This document shows positions 9,086-19,922 of a stretch of DNA of 64,000 bases, piece after piece; position 1 is the stretch's first letter, and every line of letters starts with the position of its first letter. Below the pieces are notes generated by a model. The model saw nothing but the letters and a program-made list of their open reading frames with translations, was not told where the DNA came from and ran no database searches. The stretch is from Zunongwangia sp. ESRF-bin46. Its GTDB lineage: Bacteria; Bacteroidota; Bacteroidia; Flavobacteriales; Flavobacteriaceae. The DNA is taken from positions 1-64,000 of the forward strand of contig NTLF01000004.1 in NCBI GenBank assembly GCA_002631855.1. The letters run 5' to 3'. A program made the translations under genes and the position numbers.

Positions 9086-10117
9086 TTACTTCCCTTCCTC
9101 AATCTTTTCTTCTACCTCTTCTTTTTCATCACCATTTAAGTTTCCTTTTGTTTTGGGTTTTTTGCCATTTTTATGGTGTATTTCATAATACATGGCAAAA
9201 TGATCACTTCCAAAATTTTTGGTCCGTACCATGGTTTTTACAAACAGATCTTTAGTATGGAATAGATGGTCTAAAGGAAATCGCATTAACCAATATTTAG
9301 CATGATATGTTGGGAAAAAACCACGTCCTATACGCGGGTCTATCATAGCCGTCATTTTTTTGAACAGCCGTGTGGTTCGGCTCCAAACCACATCGTTCAT
9401 ATCGCCACAGACTACTACTGGTTTATCTAATTTTCGTATTTTTTTTCCTACAATCATTAGTTCAGCATCCCGTTCTTTTGATGTTTCATTTTCGGTAGGG
9501 CTTGGTGGTGCCGGATGTAAACAGGCAAAGAAAACTTCACGGGTTTTTGAAAGTGGATATTCAAAAAAGATAGAAGGCACGCCTTCTTCCACATGGTAAT
9601 TAACTTCAACATTTTTTAACTCGATTTTGGAGTATAGATGCATTCCGTAGTAATTATCCAATGGTATTTTAACTGTATAAGGATATGTTTGTTCTATTTC
9701 TGAAAGGCCTTTTTCCCAGTTTTTATCACTTTCCATAGTAAGTATTAAGTCTGGATTATACCGTTTTATTTCTTCCTTTAGCAAATTATACTGAGTATTA
9801 TCCTGCAATACATTCCCGGCCAATATGGAAACACACCCATCACTAGGAAAATCTGGTTTCTTTCTTGGGTACAAAGAACTATAAGGGAATACTTTCACCG
9901 CTTGGTAAGTAATGGACCCAACAAGTGCAATGAGCAAAATCCAACTAAAAAGAGTAAACGTATTCTCGAAAATTAAAAATAAGACAAGGAGTGCAATTTG
10001 TATTGTTATAGATTGCAACCGTATAAAGTCTGGAGTTCTAAAAAACCAATGTGGATTTTCAGTAGCTGGAAAAAAGGGACTTACAATAAAAATAACAATT
10101 GCAATATATAAAACCAT
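9086..10117 (-). CDS. Membrane endonuclease/exonuclease/phosphatase family protein
   Basis: N-terminal TMs; CGDMNDVVWS and GSDHFAM motifs. Confidence 0.8.
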   Translation of the reverse strand: MVLYIAIVIFIVSPFFPATENPHWFFRTPDFIRLQSITIQIALLVLFLIFENTFTLFSWILLIALVGSITYQAVKVFPYSSLYPRKKPDFPSDGCVSILAGNVLQDNTQYNLLKEEIKRYNPDLILTMESDKNWEKGLSEIEQTYPYTVKIPLDNYYGMHLYSKIELKNVEVNYHVEEGVPSIFFEYPLSKTREVFFACLHPAPPSPTENETSKERDAELMIVGKKIRKLDKPVVVCGDMNDVVWSRTTRLFKKMTAMIDPRIGRGFFPTYHAKYWLMRFPLDHLFHTKDLFVKTMVRTKNFGSDHFAMYYEIHHKNGKKPKTKGNLNGDEKEEVEEKIEEGK

Positions 10118-10251
10118 ACTATAAAAATAGTATTTTAAATAGTGCCTTGGTTAAAAAATTAAATGAATTTATAGCGATTGAAACCAGCGCAATTTTTTTC
10201 ACTGAGTGCTTATGTGTATTTTTGAAAAAAAATAAATAACCCCCTATTATT

Positions 10252-11730
10252 ATGAAAAACATTACCCTTTCAATTTTATTTACCATCTGTTCTTTTGGTA
10301 TATTAGTTGCTCAAACGTATACTACCCCAAATGACGGTGGAACATATACACTTGATGATATTGCAGCACTAAGTCCTTCAACAATTACTGTTTCTGGAAG
10401 TGATTATACGCTGTTGGAGAATCTTGAAGTTGCTGAAAATGATAACGTGTTAATAGACACGGACCTTACACTATCTATAGATGCTGATCTATTGATTACT
10501 GTTTTTGGTACTCTTTCAGTAAACTCAAACGAAATAACAATAACGGCATTAGATCAAAATATGCCATATGCTGGTTTTAGATTTGAGCAAGAATCATCTG
10601 TAGACTTTAGCAACACCACTATAGAGTATGGTGGAGGCCTGCGGGTTTTAACCGAAAACTTTGAAATTGACAACTGTACAATTACAAACAATGTAGAAGG
10701 TGGTGCCACAACAGGTGCTGTAATTTCTCTATCAAGAGGAACACCACAAATTACAAATAACACGATTACTTTTAATGAGCTGCCAGCTATTAGCTCGGGC
10801 GCCAATATTGAAGTATCCCCTTATATTTTTAATAACTACATTGAAGGAAACAATCAATTAAACAGTAACAGACCACAAATAAACCTAGGAATTACAAGAC
10901 CAGCAGATACCTTAAAAATTATTCAAAATACTATTATTGGTGACCGAAGTCTCGATATGGTAGGCGGAATTGCAATCGCTAACTTCCTTGGGGAAGCAGG
11001 AAACATATTAGCTCGAATAGATGACAACACCATCGTGGACAACCGCTACGGAATGACAATGCTTGGAAGTAGCTCTTTTGCTTACGTTACCAACAACATA
11101 ATTGAAGATAATGACACCCAAGGAGAACCTAATCTAGGCGGAAGCGGCATCAACTTAAACAGCTCAACCGCTGGGATGGAAATAATTGCTTCTGGAAATG
11201 AACTTAGAAGAAACCTTTGGGGTATAACAGTGGTTGGAGAAGCATCTATTAACTTAGGTGATGATGAAGATAACCCAGGTGAAAATGTTTTTTCCGAAAA
11301 CGGAAATGGCGGCGAAATCTATGCTTTATATAACAATACCGCTAACACATTACAAGCTAAGAACAACTGCTGGATTGAAGGACAAGAAAGTGACGAACAA
11401 CAAGTAGAAGATGTGATTTTTCACGTTGTAGACGATTCTACTTTAGGTGAAGTAATTTTCAACCCATTCTTGTGTGCAGTTTTAAGCACTGAAGATAATA
11501 CAATCGAAAGCTTCAGTTTTTACCCAAACCCAGCAAACGACAAGATTACGTTTAACAACCGTTACTCTTTTACCGAATTAAACATTTACAATGTTACTGG
11601 AAAACTGGTTTCTACAAAATCGATTTCTGAAGGAAAAAACACAGTACAAACCAATTTACCTTCTGGGGTTTATTTTGCTCGTTTCAGCAATGAAAATTCC
11701 TCAACTGTTGAAAAATTAATCATAAAGTAA
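10252..11730 (+). CDS. Right-handed parallel beta-helix protein with T9SS type A sorting domain
   Basis: Signal peptide; repeated NNTI/NNYIE-type beta-helix repeats; C-terminal FYPNPANDKITF...LPSGVYFARF..EKLIIK. Confidence 0.8.
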   Translation: MKNITLSILFTICSFGILVAQTYTTPNDGGTYTLDDIAALSPSTITVSGSDYTLLENLEVAENDNVLIDTDLTLSIDADLLITVFGTLSVNSNEITITALDQNMPYAGFRFEQESSVDFSNTTIEYGGGLRVLTENFEIDNCTITNNVEGGATTGAVISLSRGTPQITNNTITFNELPAISSGANIEVSPYIFNNYIEGNNQLNSNRPQINLGITRPADTLKIIQNTIIGDRSLDMVGGIAIANFLGEAGNILARIDDNTIVDNRYGMTMLGSSSFAYVTNNIIEDNDTQGEPNLGGSGINLNSSTAGMEIIASGNELRRNLWGITVVGEASINLGDDEDNPGENVFSENGNGGEIYALYNNTANTLQAKNNCWIEGQESDEQQVEDVIFHVVDDSTLGEVIFNPFLCAVLSTEDNTIESFSFYPNPANDKITFNNRYSFTELNIYNVTGKLVSTKSISEGKNTVQTNLPSGVYFARFSNENSSTVEKLIIK

Positions 11731-11755
11731 TATTTCACTTTTTATAATTTAAAAA

Positions 11756-11787
11756 AACACGCTGTTTATCTAACAGCGTGTTTTTTT
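11756..11787 (+). terminator. Rho-independent terminator
   Basis: AACACGCTGTT-tatct-AACAGCGTGTT followed by T tract. Confidence 0.75.
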
Positions 11788-11879
11788 GTTTAATGTTCTT
11801 TATCTATTGCTAAAACCGTAATTTTGCACCTGCCTGCCATTTTTGGATAGGCTTTTAAAAACCTCCAAACTAAAAAGAA

Positions 11880-13319
11880 GTGAAGCTGGATAAAAATGCA
11901 AAATTAGAGTTGAATAAAGCCGAAATGAAAAAATATGGCTACGAAGTTGTAGATGCCATTATCGATCATTTTGACACACAGAAAGAAAAACATCCAGTGG
12001 CATTGGCTTCTCGCGAAGAAATGGATACAATGTTTCTTGAAAAAGCCCCTGAAAGCCCAGAAGATGCCCATAAAGTGCTCGATTTTGTATTAGAAAATGT
12101 GATGACAAAAAGTAATATTGTCTCGCACCCAAAATCATTTTCCTTTGTACCAGGTCCTAGTAATTACATTAGTGCGATGGCCGATACATTAGCTACGGGT
12201 TTTAATGTATTTTCCGGTGGCTGGGCAGCTTCTCCTGCTGCAGCAGAACTTGAAATCGTAACATTAAACTGGCTGTTAAAAATATTCGGTTTCCCTGAAA
12301 AAAAAGGAGGTGGTATTTTCACTAGCGGTGGTTCTATGGCTAATTTAACAGCAATTGTAACCGCACGGCGCATTAAATGTGGAGATGATTTTTCTAAAGC
12401 TGTCATCTACTTGTCAGACCAAGCGCATTCTTCTAACATTAAAGCCATTCGCATTTTAGGGTTTAAAAAAGAACAAATACGCATTATCCCCACTGATATT
12501 GAATTTAAATTATCCTTAAATAAACTTCGAAACGCCATTGCAAAAGACCGCTTAGAAGGATTACAACCTTTTTGTATGGTTGCAACTGCAGGAACAACGA
12601 ACACAGGAACCGTAGATCCACTTTCTGAACTTTCAAAAATCTGTAAAAAAGAAAAAATATGGTTTCATATTGATGGGGCTTACGGCGGGGCGGCCATTCT
12701 TGCTAAAAATGGCAAAAAACTGCTTAAAGGAATTGAAAAAGCCGATTCGTTGACCGTAGACCCACATAAATGGTTTTTCCAGCCTTACGAAATGGGCTGT
12801 TTATTGGTGCGCAATAGTAAATGGCTTAAAAATACCTTTACCGAAACACCTGAGTACCTTCGAGATGTTGAAGGAAATGAAAGTGAGATCAATTTTTACG
12901 ATCACGGGGTGCAATTAACACGTCGTTTTAGAGCATTGAAATTTTATATGTCCATTAAAACGTTCGGCTTAAAAGCATTTCGGGATGCGATAACATACAA
13001 CATTCAGTTAGCAGAAAAAGTAGAAGATCTACTTCGGAAAAGTGCTAACTGGGAAATTATTTCACCTGCAACACTTGCTGTAATCAATTTTCGGTATAAT
13101 CCAATTGGTAACAAGCTTTCTGAAAAAGAATTGGATGAATTAAACCAGTACATTTCAGAAAAAGTAGTGGGATCGCGCGAAGCCTTATTGGTTACCACTA
13201 TTTTAAACGGACAAACCGTTTTGCGCATGTGCTTAATTAATCCTCGAACTACGTTGGAAGATGCAAAAGAGACTATTTTGCTTTGTAATAAATTTGCTAA
13301 AGAAAAATATCCTAATTAA
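11880..13319 (+). CDS. PLP-dependent group II amino acid decarboxylase (GTG start)
   Basis: TSGGSMANLTAIV, HIDGAYGG, DPHKWFFQPYEMGCLLVR motifs. Confidence 0.85.
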   Translation: MKLDKNAKLELNKAEMKKYGYEVVDAIIDHFDTQKEKHPVALASREEMDTMFLEKAPESPEDAHKVLDFVLENVMTKSNIVSHPKSFSFVPGPSNYISAMADTLATGFNVFSGGWAASPAAAELEIVTLNWLLKIFGFPEKKGGGIFTSGGSMANLTAIVTARRIKCGDDFSKAVIYLSDQAHSSNIKAIRILGFKKEQIRIIPTDIEFKLSLNKLRNAIAKDRLEGLQPFCMVATAGTTNTGTVDPLSELSKICKKEKIWFHIDGAYGGAAILAKNGKKLLKGIEKADSLTVDPHKWFFQPYEMGCLLVRNSKWLKNTFTETPEYLRDVEGNESEINFYDHGVQLTRRFRALKFYMSIKTFGLKAFRDAITYNIQLAEKVEDLLRKSANWEIISPATLAVINFRYNPIGNKLSEKELDELNQYISEKVVGSREALLVTTILNGQTVLRMCLINPRTTLEDAKETILLCNKFAKEKYPN

Positions 13320-13358
13320 AAATTATTATATTAAGATATAATTCTGAAATTCAAGGTT

Positions 13359-14102
13359 ATGAAGACAACAATAAATCTAAAATTGCTATTGGGCTTTGTA
13401 TTTATATTCAATCTACAAGCTACAATCACAAATGAGCAATCATATACTCTTTACGCCCAAAATCCAGATCTTTTTGAAAACACATGGTACCTTCATAATC
13501 TTGTTATTGATGGAGATAGTAATATCCCTCCAATAAATGATGAAATACCATTTGTCCCTGCCGATTTTTATGAAAATGGGGTTATTAACACAGGTATGTG
13601 TGAAGAAACTGGCACAGGAGAGTTGGAATATATAGGCACAACAGAGTTTGATGTTCTAACCATAAACTTTTTGACAGGTGGATGTGAAGAAAATCAACCC
13701 CACAATCAACAATATAGTAGTTTATATCAAAGTTTTTGGAGCAATCTTTTGTATAGCTATGAAATTACTAAAGACGGACAAAATCGAACGCTGATTATTA
13801 CAAGTCCAAATGGTGATTATGCAATCTTTGGAAATGAAGCACCCTTATCCATAGATGATTTTACTGATTCTAAATTTTTGATATACCCAAATCCCGTTAA
13901 AGAAACCGTAAACATAAACAACTCCTCAAATCAAACAGTAACAGTAACCATCTATGATGTAAGTGGTAAAAAACTACAAAGCCATGTTCTTGAAAGCAGC
14001 AAGGAAACTATAAATGTAAAGCCTTTAAAAGCAGGTTTGTATTTTGTTGTTTTTGAAAATGAGGCTGGAGAGCGGTCGAGTGAAAGGTTTGTGAAACAAT
14101 AA
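13359..14102 (+). CDS. T9SS type A sorting domain-containing protein (paralog A)
   Basis: Signal peptide; C-terminal FLIYPNPVKETVNINN...LKAGLYFVVFENEAGERSSERFVKQ. Confidence 0.75.
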   Translation: MKTTINLKLLLGFVFIFNLQATITNEQSYTLYAQNPDLFENTWYLHNLVIDGDSNIPPINDEIPFVPADFYENGVINTGMCEETGTGELEYIGTTEFDVLTINFLTGGCEENQPHNQQYSSLYQSFWSNLLYSYEITKDGQNRTLIITSPNGDYAIFGNEAPLSIDDFTDSKFLIYPNPVKETVNINNSSNQTVTVTIYDVSGKKLQSHVLESSKETINVKPLKAGLYFVVFENEAGERSSERFVKQ

Positions 14103-14113
14103 AAACTATTGTT

Positions 14114-14866
14114 ATGAAAACAAGTATAAATCTAAAATTGCTATTGGGCTTTGTATTTATATTTAACCTACACACTTTTGTTATAAACCAGCAATCAAGT
14201 ACACTTTATGGCCAAAATCCTGAGCTTTTTGAGCATACTTGGTATTTTGTAACCGGTGAATTGGATGGAGAAATATTTTTTCAACCCCCAGAAGAGCACA
14301 ATATAGAAGTAACTTTTAGTAATGAAGAAATTTTTTTATGCTACCCTGAATGTGAAGAATGCCATAGTAATTATGTAGAAATAACAGCAGATGATTTTAT
14401 TGTGTCAGAGGATGATCCATGGATAGAGCTAATAGGTGATTGTCTTCCACCACAAAACGATTTTATAGACGTACATAATTCAGTTTATTTTTATAGTCAT
14501 GAAAACTCAAAGAATCCATTTACCTACACCATAGAACCTGTTGACAACTATCAACAGCTTACCATAACAAATGTCGAAAGCGATTGGGCGGTATATAACA
14601 GTGTATTATTGTCTACCCCAGGTTTTAATGACACAAGTTTTAGTATGTACCCAAATCCTGTTAAAGAGACCCTAAACATAAACAACCCCTTAAACCAAAC
14701 AGCGACAGTAACCATCTATAATGTAAGTGGTAAAAAGCTACAAAGCCACACTCTCAAAAACAGCCTATCAACTATAAATGTAAAAGCATTACGTGCAGGT
14801 CTATATTTTGTGATTTTTGAAAGTGAAGCTGGAAAGCGGGTAAGTAAAAGGTTTATTAAAAAGTAG
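14114..14866 (+). CDS. T9SS type A sorting domain-containing protein (paralog B)
   Basis: Near-identical N-terminus and sorting domain to 13359-14102. Confidence 0.75.
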   Translation: MKTSINLKLLLGFVFIFNLHTFVINQQSSTLYGQNPELFEHTWYFVTGELDGEIFFQPPEEHNIEVTFSNEEIFLCYPECEECHSNYVEITADDFIVSEDDPWIELIGDCLPPQNDFIDVHNSVYFYSHENSKNPFTYTIEPVDNYQQLTITNVESDWAVYNSVLLSTPGFNDTSFSMYPNPVKETLNINNPLNQTATVTIYNVSGKKLQSHTLKNSLSTINVKALRAGLYFVIFESEAGKRVSKRFIKK

Positions 14867-14931
14867 GTTTTATAAAGCGGTATCCTTCCTATTTCTTACT
14901 TTTATGGGTTTGAACACCAAACCATCTTTGA

Positions 14932-16158
14932 ATGCCAGATAATTGTGACATCCTAATCATCGGCGGCGGAGCTGCCGGCTTTTTTACTGCAATCAATACA
15001 GCAGAAAAAAACCCGCAGTTAAAAATTATCCTTTTAGAACGAGGTAAAGAAGTACTAACAAAAGTAAAGGTTTCCGGTGGCGGGCGCTGCAATGTAACTC
15101 ACGCTGAGTTTTTACCAAAAGAGCTTACCCAAAACTATCCGCGGGGCGAAAAAGAATTGTTGGGGCCTTTCCATAGTTTTATGACAGGTGACACGATTGA
15201 GTGGTTTTCAAAACGTGGTATAGAGCTGAAAATTGAAGAAGACGGCCGGATGTTCCCAATAACGAATAGCTCACAAACCATTATAGATTGTTTTGTTTCT
15301 GAAACCGAACGGTTGGGGGTTGACGTATTAAAAAGTCAGTCTGTAAAAACCATTAAAAAGGAAGATGAATTTTGGAAAATAAAAACTGCTTCTGAAGAGT
15401 TTTCAGCAGAAAAACTGGTGATTGCAACGGGCAGTAACCCTAAAATTTGGAAGTTGTTAGAAGGATTAGAGCATACTATAATTCCGCCTGTTCCCTCTTT
15501 ATTTACGTTTAACATTGATGATAATCGAATAAATGATCTACCTGGTCTTAGCACCGAAGCTTCGGTAAAAGTTTTAAATGAAAACAGAAAAACAATACTT
15601 GAAAGCGAAGGTCCGCTACTCATTACCCATTGGGGCATGAGCGGTCCCGCTATTTTAAAATTATCAGCTTGGGGCGCTAGATTACTTGAACCTACCAAGT
15701 ATCATTTTAGTATTCAGGTAAATTGGTTGTTAGACTTTTCTTCTTCTGAAATAATTGAACAGTTTAAAAACCTTAAAATTGAGCTTGCAAAAAAGTTAGT
15801 TACAAAAAACGCACAATTTGACCTTCCAAAACGGTTATGGAAAAGTTTGGTTGAAGCTTCAAATATTTCTGAAAAAACCACTTGGGCTGATATTTCAAAA
15901 GAACAAATAGTGGCTTTGGCATCTCAACTTACCGAAGGGATTTTTGATGTCCATGGAAAAAGCACGTTTAAAGAAGAGTTTGTCACTGCCGGGGGTGTTA
16001 AACTGAAAGAAGTAGATTTTAAAACTTTTGAAAGCAAAAAACACAAAAACCTCTATTTTGCAGGCGAAGTGCTAAATATTGATGCCATTACTGGCGGCTT
16101 TAACTTTCAAAATGCTTGGACCGGAGGATATTTAGTGGCACAATCTATTGCGAAATAA
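14932..16158 (+). CDS. NAD(P)/FAD-dependent oxidoreductase, YhiN/HI0933 family
   Basis: ILIIGGGAAGFFTAI, VSGGGRCNVTHAE, ITGGFNFQNAWTGGYLVAQSI. Confidence 0.85.
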   Translation: MPDNCDILIIGGGAAGFFTAINTAEKNPQLKIILLERGKEVLTKVKVSGGGRCNVTHAEFLPKELTQNYPRGEKELLGPFHSFMTGDTIEWFSKRGIELKIEEDGRMFPITNSSQTIIDCFVSETERLGVDVLKSQSVKTIKKEDEFWKIKTASEEFSAEKLVIATGSNPKIWKLLEGLEHTIIPPVPSLFTFNIDDNRINDLPGLSTEASVKVLNENRKTILESEGPLLITHWGMSGPAILKLSAWGARLLEPTKYHFSIQVNWLLDFSSSEIIEQFKNLKIELAKKLVTKNAQFDLPKRLWKSLVEASNISEKTTWADISKEQIVALASQLTEGIFDVHGKSTFKEEFVTAGGVKLKEVDFKTFESKKHKNLYFAGEVLNIDAITGGFNFQNAWTGGYLVAQSIAK

Positions 16159-16159
16159 T

Positions 16160-16693
16160 ATGACAAAATACATTGCTTTACTAAGAGGCATAAATGTTGG
16201 CGGGCATAAAAAATTTACCAAAGCCCAACAGCTTGAAATGTTATCAAGTTTAGGCTATGAGAATACTAATGTGTACTTACATACAGGGAATTGGTTCTTT
16301 GAAACTTCGGAAAACAAAGAAGAAATAACCCAAAATATTTCTGAAGCCATACAAATCAAATTTGGTTGGGAGCTACCCATACTAGTTTTAACACCTTCAG
16401 AAATTGAGAACATTTTAGAAAACTGTCCTTTTTCAGAAGAAAAGAAAGTAAAAAGTTATTTTGTAATCCTTTCAGAAAAACCTAGTGATCGTTTACTTAA
16501 AGAAGTAAGTTCCATACAATATCCTAACGAAGAAATTATCATAATAGATAATTGTATCTACTTTTATGCTTCCAAGGGATACGGGCGTACCAAATTTAAT
16601 ATGAATACTTTTGAAAAGAAACTAAACGTAAAAGCTACCTCCCGAAATTATAGGACTATGACCAAACTACTTGAATTGAGCACTACCTTGTAA
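16160..16693 (+). CDS. DUF1697 family protein
   Basis: MTKYIALLRGINVGGHKK N-terminus typical of the family; ATG at 16160. Confidence 0.8.
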   Translation: MTKYIALLRGINVGGHKKFTKAQQLEMLSSLGYENTNVYLHTGNWFFETSENKEEITQNISEAIQIKFGWELPILVLTPSEIENILENCPFSEEKKVKSYFVILSEKPSDRLLKEVSSIQYPNEEIIIIDNCIYFYASKGYGRTKFNMNTFEKKLNVKATSRNYRTMTKLLELSTTL

Positions 16694-19600
16694 TCAACCT
16701 TTCAGAAAAGTTTTTCTTCTAATAAAGAAATAAACCAAGCTACTTACCAATAAAAAGATGATGGCATATACGTACCACGGAAAACTATCTTGTGAAAGGT
16801 CAATAGGCGCCTGATCACCCATAATTGCCAGGCCGCCCCAATAAAGTGGTGCTAAGGTTCGCCCCTCTGCATTAGAAAGATAGGTTAGTTTTGCTTCTTT
16901 TAAAGCTTGGTCTTTTGGTAAACCGTTTTGTAAATTATCATAAAAAGCCGCAATAATTTTGACACTTGATTGTTCGTCAATTTTCCAAAGACTCGTCAAA
17001 ATACTTTCACTACCGGCATAAGCAAAAGCATGAGCCAAGGAGATCATCCCTTCACCAGCTTGATACGAAGGTTTACCTGTTTCGCAAGCGGTTAGAATGG
17101 CTAGATCTGATGACAGATCGCAATTATAAATTTGGTACGTATATAAAAAGTTTTCATCTCTCTTTTCTTCCGAAGCGTTTTTAGCAAAAATCAGTCGGGA
17201 CAGTTCTGGGCTTATATTGTTTGACTCTGCGTGCGTACCAATGTGAATTATTTTATGGTTTTTAGCATGGTTTATAAATGCATGTTTAGAAGCATTTTCA
17301 TTAAGGTACGAAATGCCCTTAAATTTTTTCGAATAAGCATCAACCAAGCTAATACTGAAAGGTTGTGGCAACAGGGTTAGGTATTCTTGGTCTAACAAAA
17401 GTGAGTCCTTTAAAGCAGTTTTATAAGTGGTTTTCATTTCTGAAGAAAACTCTGGTGCGAACGCTATAAAATTTTCAGTAAAATTAGATTTTGTATTTTG
17501 ATTTTTCAGAATTAAAAAACTGAAATTATATGAAATAGTATGCTTTGCCAATAGACTGTTTGTTGTTAACTCTTTAAAAGAAGTAATACGTTTTGGTGTT
17601 AAGGTTTCAAAACTAACATTGTATAATTCGCCATCTGGAATAATAATTACTTTTTCAGTGTCTATTTCATTTTCAAAAGGCTTCCATAAAAAATTATAGA
17701 GCTTTTCAAGTTTAGGGGCTACTTCGTCAACATTGAAAGGGTATTCATTTATTTTTGCAATGTCTTGTTGCACGTTTTTAAAGGATAATCTGTGAAGGTT
17801 TTTTTTAGTTTCTGTTAAAATTAAGGCGTACAAATTATCTTCTATAAACACATAACGGACAACCGTTGTATTGGCAGGAATGTAGTCTTTCAAATTCTTT
17901 AAGGAAGGTGCTATTTTTGCATAGCGCATTCGGTAATATTTAGGATAGTTTGCTCTTAGGGAATCTTTAAATACCTTCCATTGATCTGAAATTTCAAAAT
18001 AATTGTTCAATCCTTCTTTTGAAAGGGCTGTTGACAATCTTTCTTTCAACTTTTTCTCCCGAATTAAAACAGACTTCGGGACATTAGGCACCTCAATTTC
18101 ACTTCGAAGATTCAGTCGGGAACGTATTCTATTATACAGTGCTGTTTCGTGCAGCGAAAGTACGTTTGTCAAATAAATTTCATTTCCGGTCTTTTCATAA
18201 AGTTCTACATTTAATTGCTTCGCAAAACCGTATAATTGGTTGTTTTCCTTAATAAGTGCTTTCACATTTTCGGCGTCAGCAACAAATTGTTTTCTTCGAT
18301 TTAATATGAAGATAGCTTCTTGCAATTTGGTAAGAAGTTCTTTTAAAAAAGCAGTATCCTTTTCTTTTTTTAACAAATATTGAGAACGGGTTTGTAACAA
18401 AATAGCTACTGGCTTGTTAAATTCTACCTGAATAGAATCTAGTGCATTTTCCCTTTGAAAAGCTTGGTCTTGAAACGTTTTTAATGCATTGGCACTGTAC
18501 TCTAAAGCTTTTTCTGTTTCCCCTATTTCAAGATAAACACTTGCTAAATTAACGGTTTGTAAAAAGGCCGGAAGGGTATTTTTCCCTTGGTGTTTAACAA
18601 CATAGCTATATGCCTTTTCAGCCAATTGTAAGGCTTTTTCTCTTTGGTTATTTTTGACATAAAACTGAGAGGCGTCTTCAAAAAAAGCAAGTATTATGGG
18701 GTCGTAGTACTCTTGAGATGAAAGACTGAAGTTCGCTGCTGCTTTTTCATAAAATTGTTTTGCCTTTTCCATATGCTTATGCTCTGCGTACACCTTTGCT
18801 AATCCATAATGAGCACTTGCATTCCAATCGTAAAAAGTGCCGGGCAGTTTTTTTATAGCAGCAATGCTTTGAGTAAAGTTTTTCTCAGCATCTTCAAAAT
18901 TTAAAAGGTTTAAATGAGCATTCCCTAACAGGACTTTAGACTTAAACAATTCAGGGTGTCCAGCTTCAAAGGTTTGCTGTTTTCCTCGGTTAGAATAAAT
19001 CAATAAGTCCAATGTTTTGTTATAATTACCTAGTTTTTCATAAATACCAGCCAGATTATCTATGTATTGAAAATGAGCTCGTTGGGCATCATCCTTTTTA
19101 TAGGCTTCAGCATCAGATTCCAGAAATTTTTTATTGTATTCTATACATTTCTTCATCGCTTCGAGGCTTTGTGTAGTTTCACCTTGAAAACTATAAAGAC
19201 CTGCAATATTATTAAGCAACAAAGCGGGACGGTAATAAGAGTTCAAGGGCGAGTCTTCCAATTGTGCCACATTATCAACCGCTTTTTCATAAAAATAAAT
19301 AGCACTATCAATTTTTGAAGCATAATACATTGAAGTGCCCATACCTGAGTAACTGAAATAATAATCCAAAAAATTGGTTTCAGGGTCACTTTTGTAAGAT
19401 TGTAATGCTTTTTTGTAATTATCAATAGCTTGGCTTACGTTTCCTTCTCGTAATTGCCCGGTTCCTAAATTATAGTATCCTTTCCCTATTTTTTTTCCAG
19501 GCTTTCCAGGAATTTTCAGAGCATATTCCAATGCCGTTTTATGGCTTTTGGTTTCTTCTTTATGAAGACCAATAGATTGATAAAAAGAAGCTATTTCGGC

Positions 19601-19921
19601 ATATAAATCTTGTAAGTAAATAGGGTTTAAAGTGTGTTCTTTAAAATCACTTACAAAGGCATTCATTTCTTTAATCGCCTGTTGCTTGTTGGAGTTTTCC
19701 AACATTATTTTACCTACATAATAGGGGTAACCAGAGAGGGAGTCGTATCTTTTATTGGTTTTATAACGCTCAACTTGAGCATACAGCTCGGTTTGTGCCG
19801 TTTTATGTTTTTTTTCTGAAAGTAAACTATCCAGAAGGGATGTTCCAATCTTTTGTTGTGCCAACCCGAATTGCGATATAAAAATCACGAAAACGATGAA
19901 TGGTACGACAAAAGTTTTCAT
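16694..19921 (-). CDS. TPR-repeat CHAT-domain (caspase-like) protein with signal peptide and C-terminal TM
   Basis: Multiple TPRs; CHAT motifs KIIHIGTHAESN and AILTACETGKPSYQAGEGMISLAHAFAYAG. Confidence 0.88.
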   Translation of the reverse strand: MKTFVVPFIVFVIFISQFGLAQQKIGTSLLDSLLSEKKHKTAQTELYAQVERYKTNKRYDSLSGYPYYVGKIMLENSNKQQAIKEMNAFVSDFKEHTLNPIYLQDLYAEIASFYQSIGLHKEETKSHKTALEYALKIPGKPGKKIGKGYYNLGTGQLREGNVSQAIDNYKKALQSYKSDPETNFLDYYFSYSGMGTSMYYASKIDSAIYFYEKAVDNVAQLEDSPLNSYYRPALLLNNIAGLYSFQGETTQSLEAMKKCIEYNKKFLESDAEAYKKDDAQRAHFQYIDNLAGIYEKLGNYNKTLDLLIYSNRGKQQTFEAGHPELFKSKVLLGNAHLNLLNFEDAEKNFTQSIAAIKKLPGTFYDWNASAHYGLAKVYAEHKHMEKAKQFYEKAAANFSLSSQEYYDPIILAFFEDASQFYVKNNQREKALQLAEKAYSYVVKHQGKNTLPAFLQTVNLASVYLEIGETEKALEYSANALKTFQDQAFQRENALDSIQVEFNKPVAILLQTRSQYLLKKEKDTAFLKELLTKLQEAIFILNRRKQFVADAENVKALIKENNQLYGFAKQLNVELYEKTGNEIYLTNVLSLHETALYNRIRSRLNLRSEIEVPNVPKSVLIREKKLKERLSTALSKEGLNNYFEISDQWKVFKDSLRANYPKYYRMRYAKIAPSLKNLKDYIPANTTVVRYVFIEDNLYALILTETKKNLHRLSFKNVQQDIAKINEYPFNVDEVAPKLEKLYNFLWKPFENEIDTEKVIIIPDGELYNVSFETLTPKRITSFKELTTNSLLAKHTISYNFSFLILKNQNTKSNFTENFIAFAPEFSSEMKTTYKTALKDSLLLDQEYLTLLPQPFSISLVDAYSKKFKGISYLNENASKHAFINHAKNHKIIHIGTHAESNNISPELSRLIFAKNASEEKRDENFLYTYQIYNCDLSSDLAILTACETGKPSYQAGEGMISLAHAFAYAGSESILTSLWKIDEQSSVKIIAAFYDNLQNGLPKDQALKEAKLTYLSNAEGRTLAPLYWGGLAIMGDQAPIDLSQDSFPWYVYAIIFLLVSSLVYFFIRRKTFLKG

Positions 19922-19922
19922 C

